Shown here: positions 1 to 11,819 of the stretch, piece after piece
Position numbering within the stretch: position 1 is the first letter of the stretch
How the letters are laid out: every line of letters begins with the position of its first letter
Origin: Periconia sp. R9002
Taxonomy: Eukaryota > Ascomycota > Dothideomycetes > Pleosporales > Periconiaceae
Length of the DNA stretch: 64,000 nt
Assembly (NCBI GenBank): GCA_023627715.1
Contig: JAMAHW010000087.1
Span: 124,001-188,000 of the forward strand
Reading direction: 5' to 3'
Notes under the pieces: model-generated
Databases searched by the model: none
The model's input: only the letters and a program-made list of their open reading frames with translations
Told to the model about the DNA's origin: nothing
Program-made: the position numbers and the translations under genes

Positions 1-1141
1 GACAAAAGAGGTGTGGTTGGATTGAGATTGGAGACATTTCGAAGTAGTTCATCGCAATGTTCCATATCCCTGCATAGATTGCGCTAAGCTGGTTTCGGGG
101 TTAACGGATCTAACTTGGTTTTAATTTTTCCTATCAACCACTCATCTGCGCGTTTGGACGCATGCGTGTAGAGTGATGTTTTCAAATTTCAAACTCTTAG
201 AGTTGTGTAACAATCAATGATCGCTCTCTAATGACCACTCAATCCACTCAACGATGCTCCCCAAAAAAAATAAAGAAAAAAGATCATAGGACGTGACGAG
301 AGCTACAACACCAATTGATGGTAATGCAATTTTTGGTAGCTATGTACTTAGGCAGATACGTGCTACTACTGTTACTGCTACCAGTAGGTACATACAGCAA
401 GCAAAAGCAATCAAAACCTCAACAGTATCCCAGAGGAAAACCTTCCGCTCCAAAAGGAAATCTTTCGTTGAAATTGCTCATCCTTTATTAGCTATTTACC
501 TGAGAAGAAGAAAAAAAGCCGAAAGTCTCTGCAGAATTGAACAAACAAAAGGATATATGATATATGATAGATAGCTGTATATTCCCCAGGTATAACAGTC
601 CCAAAGCCTTTCATTGCATCAAGCCATAATATGTATGGCGACCCCGACCAAGCCAAGTTGAGAACCGCTCATTCTCGTGACCAGCTCACAAACTCAGCTC
701 AGCAGAGGGAGGAAGAAGAGAACCGTCAAAAGGGGTTTTATACCAAAGCATGAAGCAAAACCAACCACACCCAATCGTCGCAGAGGATAAGGTATACAGC
801 ATAAACGAAGCATATAGGACAAAGGAGATGGCTGGATAGTAATAGTACAGTCAATGTAGCGCTAGCAAGTCCAAAAATTGCAAAGAGAAACGACCTCGCT
901 CTGAAAGATGATCGACTGAAAGACGGCATAGGTATCGTGAAGGGAAGCAAGGACAAAGTAAAGCAGAGAACAAGACAGACAAAAAGGAGAGACGTGAGCG
1001 CGTGATGATGACAATCTATGTCCGTTGTGTGGTCATCCGGTTCCCACGTAGGACATACCCAAATCCCCTGTCTGAGTAAAACGCCAGTGATGACATATTT
1101 CTGGTAGATGGAAACAAATATATCAGAGGTAGACGTGTATG
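1..1141. other. Intergenic, 3' side of the PH-domain gene
   Basis: No convincing gene was seen. The short open frames here (for example 293-574 and 738-956) have no recognisable domain and no splice context. The right part, roughly 700-1141, probably contains the 3' untranslated region of the minus-strand PH-domain gene. Confidence 0.5.
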
Positions 1142-3694
1142 CTACACGGGAACCGCTCGGTGGGAGTCACCTGAGGGCGGCCCAGGGAGAAGAGGGAGCG
1201 GCATGTTTGGTGGTGGGGCCGGTGGAGGCAGCATGTTGGGCACACTCCGGCGGGGTGCAACAGTTTTCGGGGGCGACAGCTGCTGACCTTGCCCCCTTAA
1301 TACAGGGACGCTAGGTGTTGAGGACAGAGTAGGTGTAGCAGGTGTAGTCAGACCCGTGGGGGCCGCAGATGAGCGCTTACCCGGCACGAATGAAGGGGTG
1401 GTAGAGATGGCGCGCGCAGGGCGGGACTGAGAAAGAAAAGGTGCAGTGCTCGAGCGAATCTGTACCGAGTTAGGGCGACGCAGCTGCTGCCCCGCTTGCT
1501 GCGCAGATTGCTGATTCTGTAAGCTATTGCTCGGGGGTGGCTGTGGCCTTGAATTCATAGCGCTGGTGGACGGCTGCAATGGGGATGTCGCAGAACGGTT
1601 GATCACGATACCAAGCGGGAGAGGTGCCGGTCCTGAGCTTCCAAGAGAAGAGAATCGCCGTGGCACAACAACAGATCCATCCTTGTTGGTTTGTGATTGC
1701 GGTCGCACGGGGAAGGGTCGGATATAGGGTTTTGGAGTGGATGAGATGCGACGCTCCGAATGGTTGGATAGAGTGGTGGAACTGGGCAGGCTGCCCAATG
1801 TAGACGGAGGGCGAGCCGCTGAAGGTGGTGTGGGAGCGGGCTCTTTTGGTGGTGGTGTGGCAGTTGTCGAAATTCTTGAAGGCGGGGCGCTTGAACTCCT
1901 TGTGCTGTATCTAATCAGATTAGGGGGGTTGTAAGGTCGTCCTGCAGGGATAGCACTGTAGCGAGCTGGGCGGGTACTCGGGGTGACAGAAATCGAAGGC
2001 GCCGGCGCGGAGACGTTGACGTTGGGAACACTGCTATGTTCGGCGCGTGAGGTGGAGCTATAGGCAGAATTACGTTGAGAAGTGGAATCGGTGGCAGCGG
2101 ATAGTGAGGTGTCCTCATTGGTGACGGGTAGAGGCTGCATGGATCTGCGACGGTTCGTGCTCATGTGAAACGACTTGAGGGATGTTGCGCTTCGCAACGG
2201 CTCTGCATCTGCAGGCGAGAATCCTTCCTTGAGCGGCGAAGTGGACGCCGGCGACGAATCTCGCGACGTATCCACAGTTCCTGTTCCCGACGCAGACGTT
2301 GCAGATATGTACGAGTGGCGGCTGTGACGAAGTTGGTCAAGCTGCATTTGGTCATGCGAAGCCGCCGTTGTAGCGATGGAGGGTGCCTCGACAGACCTGC
2401 GGCCGATGCTATAGCGAGAACGCACACTGATGGAATCAGCCACACTGGACCGTTTCTCGGTGCGATCGCCTTCCCATTCCGACATGATGATTTTGGGTGA
2501 GTCTGAGTACTGCGACTGCAGCGGCGAATCCACCGGGTTCACTTTGCTCATGCGATTTGGGTTGCGCTCCGCCGGGTACTGAGAGGACGATGTATCGGTC
2601 GAGATCTTCTCAGACACATTGTCAGTGGAGGACGAAGCTCGACTGGAATCGTCGCCGATCTTGGTTCCACCGAGGTTTTCAATCTCGCGGCGCACCGTGG
2701 TCATCCATGATTCCATCTCTTCAGCACTCTCCATAACCAGCAGAAAACTTGTAGCCGTCTTTCGGGCGCTGCTTCCCTGCAACCGAAGCCGCGAGAAGAT
2801 GGAATGGCGGGGCGCTGTTGTGACAATGCCATCTTCGTTTGCGCTTTGCGATATCTGCAAAACCCAGTGTTTTCCCGGTATCAAGTCGCAAGCGAAAGCG
2901 GCCGATTCGTTGCCCAATTTCAAAACCTTCTCCGGCATTCGATCAAATGTTCCCTCGCCAGCGTACTGTAAAACGTATCCGGAAGGGATTAAGACGTAAA
3001 CTTTGTTGGTCAACTGAGGAGTGGGACCCGTTATGGGATTGGTCATCAAGCGCCTGTTGGGTTTCTCCAGCTTCTTTTGCTCGGGGATGTTGTCCAGATC
3101 GGGTCGGCTGCCTGCCTTCTCCCGTAGTAACTCGGCTTGTCTTCTCTGACTCTGGGTCCTTAGGAGTGCGTCGGGGGAAAATGCACATGCTTGTACGGTA
3201 GCATGCTTGATGCCTTGCTGGTAGGCCTGGAATAGCGGCAGCGGCTGCCAGTCTTCTTCTATCATGCTCGTCGGTCGCTCCATGCTTGAGGAACGTGTGG
3301 CTATCGGGTTGAACATCTGGCTGGTGCGCATCCTTTGCGCTTGCTGTGTGTGAGGTGGGGGATTTTGCCTCAGGGAAGACTTGGGCGGGGATGGGAGGGG
3401 CTTGTACTGCTCCTCCTGGGGTGGCATTGGGACTGCCAGACCAACTTCTGTGTGACCTCTCGCCTTTTCCACCTTTGGTTTACTGAACAAATTGAACAAG
3501 GACATTTTCGATGGGGTACGTTCCAGTTTAGGCGCGGGTTTTAAAGAAGTCGAGCTGGTAGATGGTCCCTGTGCTGCCTGTTCGCGCATATTCACTGTAG
3601 ATTTGGAGCGTCGCCATAACGATGACGAATTGTCGTGGGCTAGATTCCTCAGAGCATGTCCAGGGGACAATCTGGATTTCTCATTGGGAGCCAT
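1142..3694 (-). CDS. PH-domain protein with long disordered tail
   Basis: This is a single-exon gene of 850 residues. Residues about 231-338 look like a pleckstrin-homology domain: alternating hydrophobic strands starting at KVYVLIPSGYVLQY and a closing helix containing SAEEMESWMTTVRREIENL with the conserved Trp. PH domains bind phosphoinositides or proteins at membranes. The N-terminal 230 residues are basic and Ser/Pro-rich, with the motif SLFNLFSKPK near residue 65. Residues about 345-850 are low-complexity Ser/Thr/Pro-rich sequence, probably disordered and heavily phosphorylated. Filamentous ascomycetes commonly carry such long PH proteins of unknown role, and I infer a signalling or cell-cortex adaptor. 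The first ATG of the open frame is used. Upstream, on the minus strand, lies a long pyrimidine-rich leader. Confidence 0.85.
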   Translation of the reverse strand: MAPNEKSRLSPGHALRNLAHDNSSSLWRRSKSTVNMREQAAQGPSTSSTSLKPAPKLERTPSKMSLFNLFSKPKVEKARGHTEVGLAVPMPPQEEQYKPLPSPPKSSLRQNPPPHTQQAQRMRTSQMFNPIATRSSSMERPTSMIEEDWQPLPLFQAYQQGIKHATVQACAFSPDALLRTQSQRRQAELLREKAGSRPDLDNIPEQKKLEKPNRRLMTNPITGPTPQLTNKVYVLIPSGYVLQYAGEGTFDRMPEKVLKLGNESAAFACDLIPGKHWVLQISQSANEDGIVTTAPRHSIFSRLRLQGSSARKTATSFLLVMESAEEMESWMTTVRREIENLGGTKIGDDSSRASSSTDNVSEKISTDTSSSQYPAERNPNRMSKVNPVDSPLQSQYSDSPKIIMSEWEGDRTEKRSSVADSISVRSRYSIGRRSVEAPSIATTAASHDQMQLDQLRHSRHSYISATSASGTGTVDTSRDSSPASTSPLKEGFSPADAEPLRSATSLKSFHMSTNRRRSMQPLPVTNEDTSLSAATDSTSQRNSAYSSTSRAEHSSVPNVNVSAPAPSISVTPSTRPARYSAIPAGRPYNPPNLIRYSTRSSSAPPSRISTTATPPPKEPAPTPPSAARPPSTLGSLPSSTTLSNHSERRISSTPKPYIRPFPVRPQSQTNKDGSVVVPRRFSSLGSSGPAPLPLGIVINRSATSPLQPSTSAMNSRPQPPPSNSLQNQQSAQQAGQQLRRPNSVQIRSSTAPFLSQSRPARAISTTPSFVPGKRSSAAPTGLTTPATPTLSSTPSVPVLRGQGQQLSPPKTVAPRRSVPNMLPPPAPPPNMPLPLLPGPPSGDSHRAVPV

Positions 3695-6434
3695 GGCGAG
3701 TATGGCCGTTGTGCGATGGATGTTCTCTGCTGTATTACTGCATGAACGCTGTTGGAAGAACTAACAAGCCGGTGGTAGGTGACGTGATGAAGGAGTCGAG
3801 GAGATCAGGCCCACGAAACGGAACAGAACGGAACGAGGCGCACGGCGGGTTGGGTGTGGTCGTATAAGAGGGCGAAGGGAATCGCGATGCGCAATGTGGC
3901 CAGTGTGGGGTGGTGAGACTGCGATGGGGGGGCCTTGAATGTGTATACGAGCAGGAGCCACCAGGACCCTCGAAGGTTGTCGTGTCGTGGCCAGGTAGCA
4001 ATGAAGGGCGGAGAGAAAGGAGACGGAAAACGAGTGACAGTGTGTTGGTATGAAGGGGTGAGGAGGTGGAGAAGGGATAGAATATTCCTTGTAGTTGGTT
4101 TCGGATAGGCAATCTGGCAAAAAGAGGAAGGGGAAGGGAGTGTGATAGCCGCGCGGGGCTTATTATTGCAGATTGATGAAAAAGGGTGGTGGGTGAGACC
4201 AAAGGCGAGGGAATACCGAAGACGTCAAACGAGAGGACCGGGCATCTGGCGTAGTTGCCCTAGGGAAGGAGATGTGGTGCATATACGGGGGGGGGATGAT
4301 GATACTGGGGAATAGAGCAGAGCAGAGTTGAGGGGAGGAGGGAAAAAAAGGAAAAGCAAGAGGACAGACTGAAACGGCTGGAGAAACGTTGATTGCAGGG
4401 CGGCGGATGGGGGAGCGGGCGCCAGGAAGGGCCGGTAGCGATGCAAGTGCGCAAGTAGGCTATCCGCAAGGGTTAGGGTGGGGTGGGGTGGTTCTCTTCC
4501 TTCGCTCAGTAGCTACCTACTAGTAAGTATGTATACAAGTTCAGACATAGCAATTGTTGTATTATAGTACTGGCTGTTATCTGTACCTGCGCCTGAGTTC
4601 AAGACGCCGCGAATCTAATTACAGCATGCACTGTGGACCGCCATCGAAGCCATGGAGGCGTCTTTTGGCATGGGAAAATGCAAGACTCAGTGCTGGGGGA
4701 GGGCTCGGAACGCTGTGTGGCCCCCCCTATTGCCTCGAGCAGGGCAAGCCAAAGCGGCGATGGCGTCGAGAGCCCTGCGGCGCTAGGCTGGCTTGTCGGT
4801 AGGGCTTCATAGTAATACCACACCATGGTACGGCGGGTTTTGAGCCGTGTTTGACTATGGCTGTTGGCTCCAGACGGCTCCACCTACTTTTCTTCTTCCT
4901 CCCCCCATTTCCCCGTCTGACGGACTGACTGACTTGGACTGAGGAAGCGAATTGCTTTTGTGGCGGCCCCGTGAGACGGACCGTCGCTGCCCCTTTGGCT
5001 CCCTTCATTCATCATCTTCATAATACTTGGGATAGAATTGCCATTTGGAGGGCTGCTCTTTTTTTGTGCAGTGCTGTGCTACCTACTGCTGGCTGTGCCC
5101 ACTCCTGTTCCCAGCATCAAGGACCGTGGCCCCCCCGCCCGCCTCCGATTCGCAGGCGACAGGCTTCGGATGCCTGTCCGCAAGGCGATCAGCTAGGGGG
5201 ACCGTGGAGCGAAAAGCGCGTCTGGCCAGTGGCCGCCGCCTTGGGACCACCAGGACCTTCATCACCTCACCTCACCTCGCCGATGGACCCCCGCCGTGTC
5301 ATGTCGCGCCCTGGGTTTCCCGTGCATATTGATTGTAAAAAAAAGTCGAGTCGCGACATGGGGCCTCCAGCACTGTACGATGCCGATAAATTGACCATGT
5401 TATCGTCGACGCGCCTCGGTACGCCGTGGGGGAGTCAAATATAGAGCGAGGCGCATGGCACGACCAAGTCTGCGAGCACGTGTGGCGAGCGTGCCGTGCC
5501 ATGCCATTGATGTTTGCGTTATACAAGTGCACTCTTGGCCAACCATGAACGCACCGAGTACAAAGGGATAACACAAATACCGTATTGAGCACGGAGCCCG
5601 ACCCGACAGTCGAGCAAGCGGCGTGAACAGCTGCGCAGGCACGACGGCAGGAAAAATGCAAGCAGCGCACAGACAGATGGGCGCCGTTGAGGGTCGATCG
5701 CGCCCATGTGATTCGGTGCGGATGCAAATGTTCGGGCCGTGAGGAAAAAAGGTCGCGGTCGCGTGGGGCACGCGTCCCTTGCAGCCTGTGATCATCACAA
5801 CAACAATACTCGCATGCGTCGCGCTTCTTCCCTATGCGGACACGCAAGAGTCAAGACCTGAACTGACTGTTCGTGATTGTCCAGGAACGGTACCAAGTCG
5901 GTATGGTATGACTAGATGCATACATTTTGTGCATAACGAAGCCCATTATAATCCGAATCACATGGAGCTTGACAAGTTTGAACAATGGGCCACGCCGAGG
6001 ACGAACGAACCTGAACCACGGCCAACAGGAACCACCAGTCAGTCAGCTGAGTGTGGAAATGAGCGGCGGCGGTCGACTGCCATTTCCGCTCGTCATGTAT
6101 TTCAGACAATCCGTGAATCCATCCAACCTCGGACCCCGTGTCGTCCCGCTGTTGGATTCTTGGAACATGTTGCTTACCAAAGACATTGTCCTCTCTCTCT
6201 CTCTCTCTCTTTGATCTGTGCTTTGATCTGTCTAGGTACCCAGCTAGCTCGAGTTAGTTACCCCGCTACTACCAATCCCATTCCACCACCCTCTCCCCAC
6301 CATCTCACCACGACAGAACCACTTTTCATGGCATCACTCCGTCATCACTTCACCACATTACCGCCCTCTTACCCGTGACCTGCTTGGCCGCAATTCTTCA
6401 CTGCCTTTTTCCATCCCCAATCACCTCGTCTGCC
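3695..6434. promoter_or_regulatory. Long divergent intergenic region
   Basis: About 2.7 kb separates the minus-strand PH-domain gene from the plus-strand coiled-coil gene. It should hold both promoters and long 5' leaders. It contains G-rich and C-rich tracts, repeated GGTGGGGTGG-like blocks near 4480 and a CT microsatellite close to the plus-strand start. Open frames in it (for example 5779-6378 and 5299-5847) look like chance frames in GC-rich leader sequence and show no domain. Confidence 0.5.
6191..6211. repeat. CT dinucleotide microsatellite
   Basis: An uninterrupted run of about ten CT units lies about 225 bp upstream of the ATG at 6435. Pyrimidine tracts are common in filamentous-fungal promoters and 5' leaders, so it may belong to the core promoter region of that gene. 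Confidence 0.8.
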
Positions 6435-7404
6435 ATGCCGCCCGATCTCAACTCACTGCCCCCCTCCTCCCCGTCCCCCTCAGCTACGCCCTTCCAGTCC
6501 CGCACCCCCGCCGCTCAACCAACATCCACCGTCATGTCTCAGTCTCCGCCCGCCTCTCACACCCCTCCCCACTCCCTCGCCGCTGCCGCTACTATGAACG
6601 CTGGCATACAGAATGAGGATTTGCGTCGCCAATCCTCGGGCAGTATTCGAAGGGATGCAGAACGTGCACGCCGCCGATCCAGCATACGGATGAACATCAA
6701 CCTTAACGATCCAACCGTCCCCGCCCCGGGTGAGATGCAGCAGAGCCCGAGCTCACGAAGCCGCGCGGGTGCATGGCCACATAGCCCTCATCACGAGCGC
6801 AATCCAAGCCTGGGTGAGCTGCACCAGGAGTTGGAGTATGAGCAGGAGGGTCAAGTGGTACGTCGCACACATGAATCAAGGGTTGCACGGCAGCAATGGT
6901 TCAGGCTGACAGTGGGGAACAGAACCGTCTACTCAGTATGATTCGCCAGCAACAACTGCAGATTCAGCAACTACAAGCCGCGAACCCACAATCTTCGACC
7001 TCTGCCGTAGATGACAGTACTCCAACCTCGCCAGCGCTGCGCCCTTCGTCAGGGCATGGCCCCGGGCCCTACGAAGGCTACGACATATTACCCACCCCTG
7101 CGCTGCATACCCGGGACGAGAGTGCATTCTATCAAGCGGAGACGCAGATGTTGACGCGGGAGAACCAGATGCTGAAGTTGCGGATACGAGAACTGGGTAA
7201 GTCGGTTATCACTTTTGTTCGCTTGATTCTGTAGCTAATTATTCTCCAGAACGTCAGCTCTCGGGTGCAAATAGCACCAGCCCAACAACACCGCACTCTC
7301 CCGTCCTGACATCCGGCTTGCATAACAGCCCGACAACAGGCCGAGCCCGACAGACCAGTACTGAGGTCTCTGAAACGACTCCTGCGGCAGAGACAACGAC
7401 TTGA
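6435..7404 (+). CDS. Small coiled-coil protein, function unknown
   Basis: Three exons are proposed, 6435-6857, 6923-7196 and 7250-7404, with introns 6858-6922 (donor GTACGT) and 7197-7249 (donor GTAAGT, acceptor CTCCAG). The joined frame encodes 283 residues. The N-terminal half is Ser/Pro-rich. The middle has a basic stretch (DAERARRRSS) and a conserved-looking SLGELHQELEYEQEGQ helix. Exon 2 begins with a Gln/Leu heptad coiled coil (NRLLSMIRQQQLQIQQLQ), followed by a second helix (LTRENQMLKLRIRELERQL). The tail is Thr/Ser-rich. No catalytic domain is visible. The coiled coils crossing both splice junctions support the exon choice. An alternative start at 6534 would shorten the N-terminus by 33 residues. 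I do not recognise the family. Confidence 0.7.
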
Positions 7405-10143
7405 TTCTCCCTCTTCCTCGCTTTTCATTTCCTTCTTCTTCCTTGGGCATCAATGGAGTTTGAAGCGGTTCTCAATGTAGCATAGCAAACACGGCGTTTT
7501 TCTTTCCTGCCATCTTGACTGATTCTCTTGGGGGGGTTAAAACATGATCGGGAATACTACGGGTGGGTGGTCTTGCTTTGTAGATTTGACAGCCAGCGAT
7601 TACCCTACGGCGTCACGCATGCTGATGCCTGACGAACCGTTTCCAAACCATGTGTCAAGACAAGCGACATACCTAGCTGGCGTGCGTGGTTATCTGGGAA
7701 CAATCTTGCAGCTGGGAGTTTTACCACAACAGATAAAAACAAACAATACAAAGCAGGACAAGCAAGTAGCCTGGCGCTCAAGGAGCTACTTCGGTCTTCA
7801 ATACCACGTAACAAAGTGGAGCTTTGGTTCGTGTTAAGTTTCCCACACCGTGTTTTGTTATGCGTGCTGTGACCTGAAAATGACAGTTGAAGCAACGTGA
7901 AGAACAAACCTGAATCAAACAATCTTCCCAGACATCTCAAACCGAGCCACACACATCGCCACAGCAAGTACATACACCTGAGTACTAGCAACCCTTCAGC
8001 CCTTGAGTCGTTCGGTCAGAACACATACATACACTATCCAAACCTCAAGAATCCATGCTTACATACACACATCAATGCACTTGGAATACAAACAAGGATC
8101 AATCCTTCTATTTTCTCCAAATTCAACGATTTTCATTCTCAACTGTTCATCTACACTACCTATCTCTCTCTCTCTCTCTCTCTAAATATCTCCACGCACG
8201 CACGTCCATATATGAACTTTTTTTCCTATTCTCTCTCTTACTGTTATTATTAACACCTTGGGTACACATCTTTTCTGTTTTCAAAGAAGGTATTAGTTAT
8301 ATAGTAATGTTTGTGTTGATTAGGTAGGTACCCCATACATAGGTACATAGATTGGAGAGAGAGAGAGAAGAGGAGGAGGAGGGGGGGGGTTTTGTTTTCC
8401 CCTTCCTTCCTTCCTTTGCGGGGTGCTGTGTGGTGTGCTGCTGCCGGAGTACCTGTATGTCGGAGACCACTTTTCTACAGGTAGGTTGGACTCAAGGTAC
8501 AGAGTCGGTTGTTATTGAGACACCTCGTGGTGTGGCGTATTAAGACACTGATAATGTACTGTAACCAACCTAGTTATATTTGACTAACTTTGTATCTGCG
8601 ATATAGGTAGGTCTCAGATATAGAGAGAGAGGGGGGGGTGGGGTGGGGGAGACGTATATTGTATATCCTCTATATATATACCGTTGAACAACTTGATGGT
8701 CTCTCGTACTTCTTCTAGTCGCTACGTAGCGTTACCGTACTATAGCGTACGTTTTATATTAGTTTGTTTGCATACGGGGAAGTGTGTATGGTGTTTTTTG
8801 CCTTCTTCTTTGTCCGAAAGGATAGGGATCGGGATGTGAGGAAGGGAAAGGGAGCAAAATATTGAACTAAAAAGACATGGTTCATATCTAGGAGGTTTGA
8901 AGTATTAAACCTTTGAGGACTGTACTGGCTAAGATAAATGAATAGAACAAACGTCGTTCGCAAGAATTCTTATTGAGTTTATGTATTAATACATATGTCT
9001 GGGTGTGCTAGTAGGTGTGTGTTATTGGGTTTGTTAGCGAGGGTCTTGTTTAGAAAGAAGAAGAGGGAGGAGAATGGTGAAAGGAGGAAGGTAGGGAAGG
9101 GGAGTGGAGTTTTGTTATTTGATTCTTGGGGTTTGATGGGAATACGCAATGCTACTTTAGGGATAACAGGTTAACGTTTTTCCTTGTTTGATAGAAGGAG
9201 GTTGGGGTAGGGTAGGGGGGGTGGTACTGTGTGGGATGTTTGTTTTTTTGTGAGGGGGTGGAGGTGTCAACTGGTTGTTGCTGTGGGAGGAGGGGTGGGG
9301 GGTTGTTTAGGTTTGTATAGAACTGTGCTGTTGGATAAAGAAAGAAAGGTTGTGTTTTCTGTCTTACCTTTTGCTGTGATGAGGGGAGGGTGGTGTGCAT
9401 AGAGTGTTTTGTTTTAGGGGGTTGATAGATAACATCTCTATGTAGGCCTCCAGCCAAAGACACTTTGTGTAATTCTTTTGTACCTTGAGTTGATACTCTG
9501 AGCAGTTTCATCAATCGTTTTCGATGAATAATAGACTTTTATCTTGATAGATGTGTTCAACTATCCTTACCGATGTCAATGTAAGACAGAAATCTATTTT
9601 AGAGAGCGAGTCCTTAATCTGTACGTAGAAGTGAATCGCCAAGTATACAAATGTAACATCAATCTACGTCAGTTACCTTCCCAAAATCTAAACCTCGCAT
9701 AACGACATCACATCTCCGTATGATCCCCCCAGCAAACCCCAAATTCATGTTGTCTATTTTGAGTTTTGTACAAGCCCGTCAAGTTTCCTAGTTAGGATGG
9801 GAGGCCTTGACGGGGGGCCTGAATGTACTATCCCGGGGAAATTGAAATACCCTAAACAGCTGAAAATACGCAGCTGAATCACCATTTCACCCGGAAATCT
9901 TCGCTACGCAAGGCTGGAATATTAGTCAGATGGCTAATTGTATACGCGTTCGTTGGGTGGCGTGGGTGGCCTTGGTGGGCAGCCTCGTTGTGGTTTTGAT
10001 GATTTATAAAAGTCGACTGTGGTGTTGGGAACGTTTTTTTCAGCGCAACTTGACTTTTACCCAGATTTCTTCTTCATTTTTTTGCATTGGCATATCTTCT
10101 ATCACAAGCCTTCCTTTCTAGAATCTTCCCCCATTGTCTTTAG
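7405..10143. other. Gene-poor spacer rich in simple repeats
   Basis: No gene was seen in about 2.7 kb. It holds a CT run (8163-8183), purine GA/GGA/G tracts (about 8354-8390 and 8622-8652), several TAGGTAGGTACC-like motifs (about 8322-8350) and TG-rich minus-strand frames such as 9152-9514 that lack domains. A TATAAAAG element at about 10005, roughly 140 bp before the next gene's ATG, is a good TATA-box candidate. Confidence 0.55.
8163..8183. repeat. TC/CT dinucleotide microsatellite
   Basis: This is a run of about ten TC units inside the non-coding spacer. It creates spurious Leu/Ser-repeat open frames on the plus strand. Confidence 0.8.
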
Positions 10144-11388
10144 ATGTCACCAGACCTTGAGACGATGTTGAAAATACTCACTTTCTTCACGATGTTTACC
10201 ATCGCGGCGCATGCCCAAGAAGCCACCATACCCGTCTATCCCCTGACAAACTCCAGCGGAGCCAACAAGACAAAATACTTCTCCGACCCGTACCATGTCC
10301 CTTATCAGAACAACAAGGGCATCTACATCTCGGGCACCACCCACCAGTACCTAGAATGCGATACCTCCCTCCAGCCCGAATGCGCTACTGCCTCCCCCAA
10401 CAAATACGACAGCGACCATTCCATAAAGCAAGCCGTGAACAATTCCGGCATAACCATCTGCGGTGCCGCTGGAATCCATCCATTCCAGAGCGTAACCAAC
10501 GGAAAACGATCGTGGGACGCGGTAGTCACACTCCACGTGCAAAACGGCACCGAATGCAACGGCATCTCAGGCTGGAGTGTCATCGTCCACGCGCACCCCG
10601 AAAACGCATCCGCCGTCGATCTCCCTCCCACATCCTGGATCGGCGACAAAGTCATGATCGGCTCCTTCACCGAAGACGTCGACGCCAACTACGACGGCAA
10701 ATACTTCCAAACCCCAGACGGGAAACTCTACCTCATATACCAAAAACAACACTCCGCGCAACCCAAACGCGACGGCGTCATCGCAGTGCCCATGGACGAC
10801 CCCACGACCAAAACCCCAAACACCGAACCCGTCTGGCTCCTCCTCCCGGACGACGATTTAAACTCGGAGAACTACGTCGCCGGCGACGACTTCAAGCTCA
10901 TCGAGACAGGCAACCTACGCGCCATCAATGGAAAATTCCTCATGGCGTACTCCGTCGGCGCGTACAACCACCCCTCGTACAAAATGGGCGTCGCGTACTC
11001 CGACACGTTCCTCCCCGCCAAGGGCCAGCAGTACCGCAAGGTGATGAAGGAGAACCCGCAGCATCTCTGGAATTCGCAGGGGAAGAAGGAGGTGTTTTAC
11101 CTGCTGCAAGCGGATCAGGACCAACCTGGCTGGCACTACGTGGGCGATCAGGTCGTGGCGCCGGGTGTGCCTACGGTTGCGCAGATTGGGCCTAAGGGGG
11201 GTTGGGTGGCGATGTTTGCTGGGTATGCTCATGATGATCATCCGACGAAGGATGGTACGAATAAGTTTCCTGCGAATCATCGGAGGCCGTTCTTTATCAA
11301 TCTTGACGTTAACGTGCCGGTCAACAAGTCGGTTAAGGACGCGAGCGATGAGGAATTGCAGAGCTGGATTGTTCCTTCTCATAAGTAG
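10144..11388 (+). CDS. Secreted beta-propeller glycosidase-like protein
   Basis: This single-exon gene encodes 414 residues. The start has two candidate methionines. The second (10165) directly precedes a signal peptide, LKILTFFTMFTIAAHAQ, and is the more likely start. The mature part has motifs typical of GH43/62-like five-bladed propellers: FSDPYHVPYQNNKGIYISGT at the start, a blade with GKYFQTPDGKLYLIYQ, and YVAGDDFKLIETGNLRAINGKFLMAYSVG. The final blade has GGWVAMFAGYAHDD. Several N-glycosylation sequons (NSSG, NKTK, NGTE, NASA) fit secretion. I infer an extracellular carbohydrate-active or related enzyme. Without an alignment I cannot assign catalytic acids or a family number. A TATA-like element lies near 10005. 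Codon usage is strongly C-ending, suggesting good expression. Confidence 0.75.
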   Translation: MSPDLETMLKILTFFTMFTIAAHAQEATIPVYPLTNSSGANKTKYFSDPYHVPYQNNKGIYISGTTHQYLECDTSLQPECATASPNKYDSDHSIKQAVNNSGITICGAAGIHPFQSVTNGKRSWDAVVTLHVQNGTECNGISGWSVIVHAHPENASAVDLPPTSWIGDKVMIGSFTEDVDANYDGKYFQTPDGKLYLIYQKQHSAQPKRDGVIAVPMDDPTTKTPNTEPVWLLLPDDDLNSENYVAGDDFKLIETGNLRAINGKFLMAYSVGAYNHPSYKMGVAYSDTFLPAKGQQYRKVMKENPQHLWNSQGKKEVFYLLQADQDQPGWHYVGDQVVAPGVPTVAQIGPKGGWVAMFAGYAHDDHPTKDGTNKFPANHRRPFFINLDVNVPVNKSVKDASDEELQSWIVPSHK

Positions 11389-11819
11389 GAGTGATAAGTG
11401 TGTAATAGGTCTGGCCTTTTGAACAGGTGGAAGTCCGCAGCAGAAGTTCTTGCTGTGTTTCTTTTTCGTGGGATTGTAGAAGAGAAGGACGTTAGAGGTT
11501 TGCACTTAAGCTAGATTAATTTGTATAGTTCCTTTTCATAACACATAGACTTCCTTTCTTATATCACTCACTTAACATTACCCTTATTTTGACTTTGGAA
11601 AAGCATTATGTAGTCTCAGCTCTGCACTTCCATCAATGCTATGAATAATTGGAGATGATTGATGATGCGCTAGACTCAAGCTGGTATAGATCAACTACCC
11701 ACCCAAGGTCAGCAACAGCATCTCCGCCTTACTTACAGCCCCTTCATTCTTTACTTCCCTTTCCTCGCCCTCCCCAGAGTCCAAACCATAAAAACACACA
11801 CAACTTTCTTCCTCTAAAA
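11389..11819. other. Intergenic spacer
   Basis: This holds the 3' untranslated region of the secreted protein gene and the promoter of the next gene. A CA/CT-rich leader precedes the ATG at 11820. Nothing else was seen. Confidence 0.5.

Noticed and set aside
5779..6378. 199-residue plus-strand open frame upstream of the coiled-coil gene
   Set aside because: It has no recognisable domain and runs through a CT microsatellite; it is more likely leader sequence.
10356..11195. 279-residue plus-strand open frame
   Set aside because: It is a +2 frame shadow of the secreted propeller protein, extremely Arg/Pro/His-rich without a domain.
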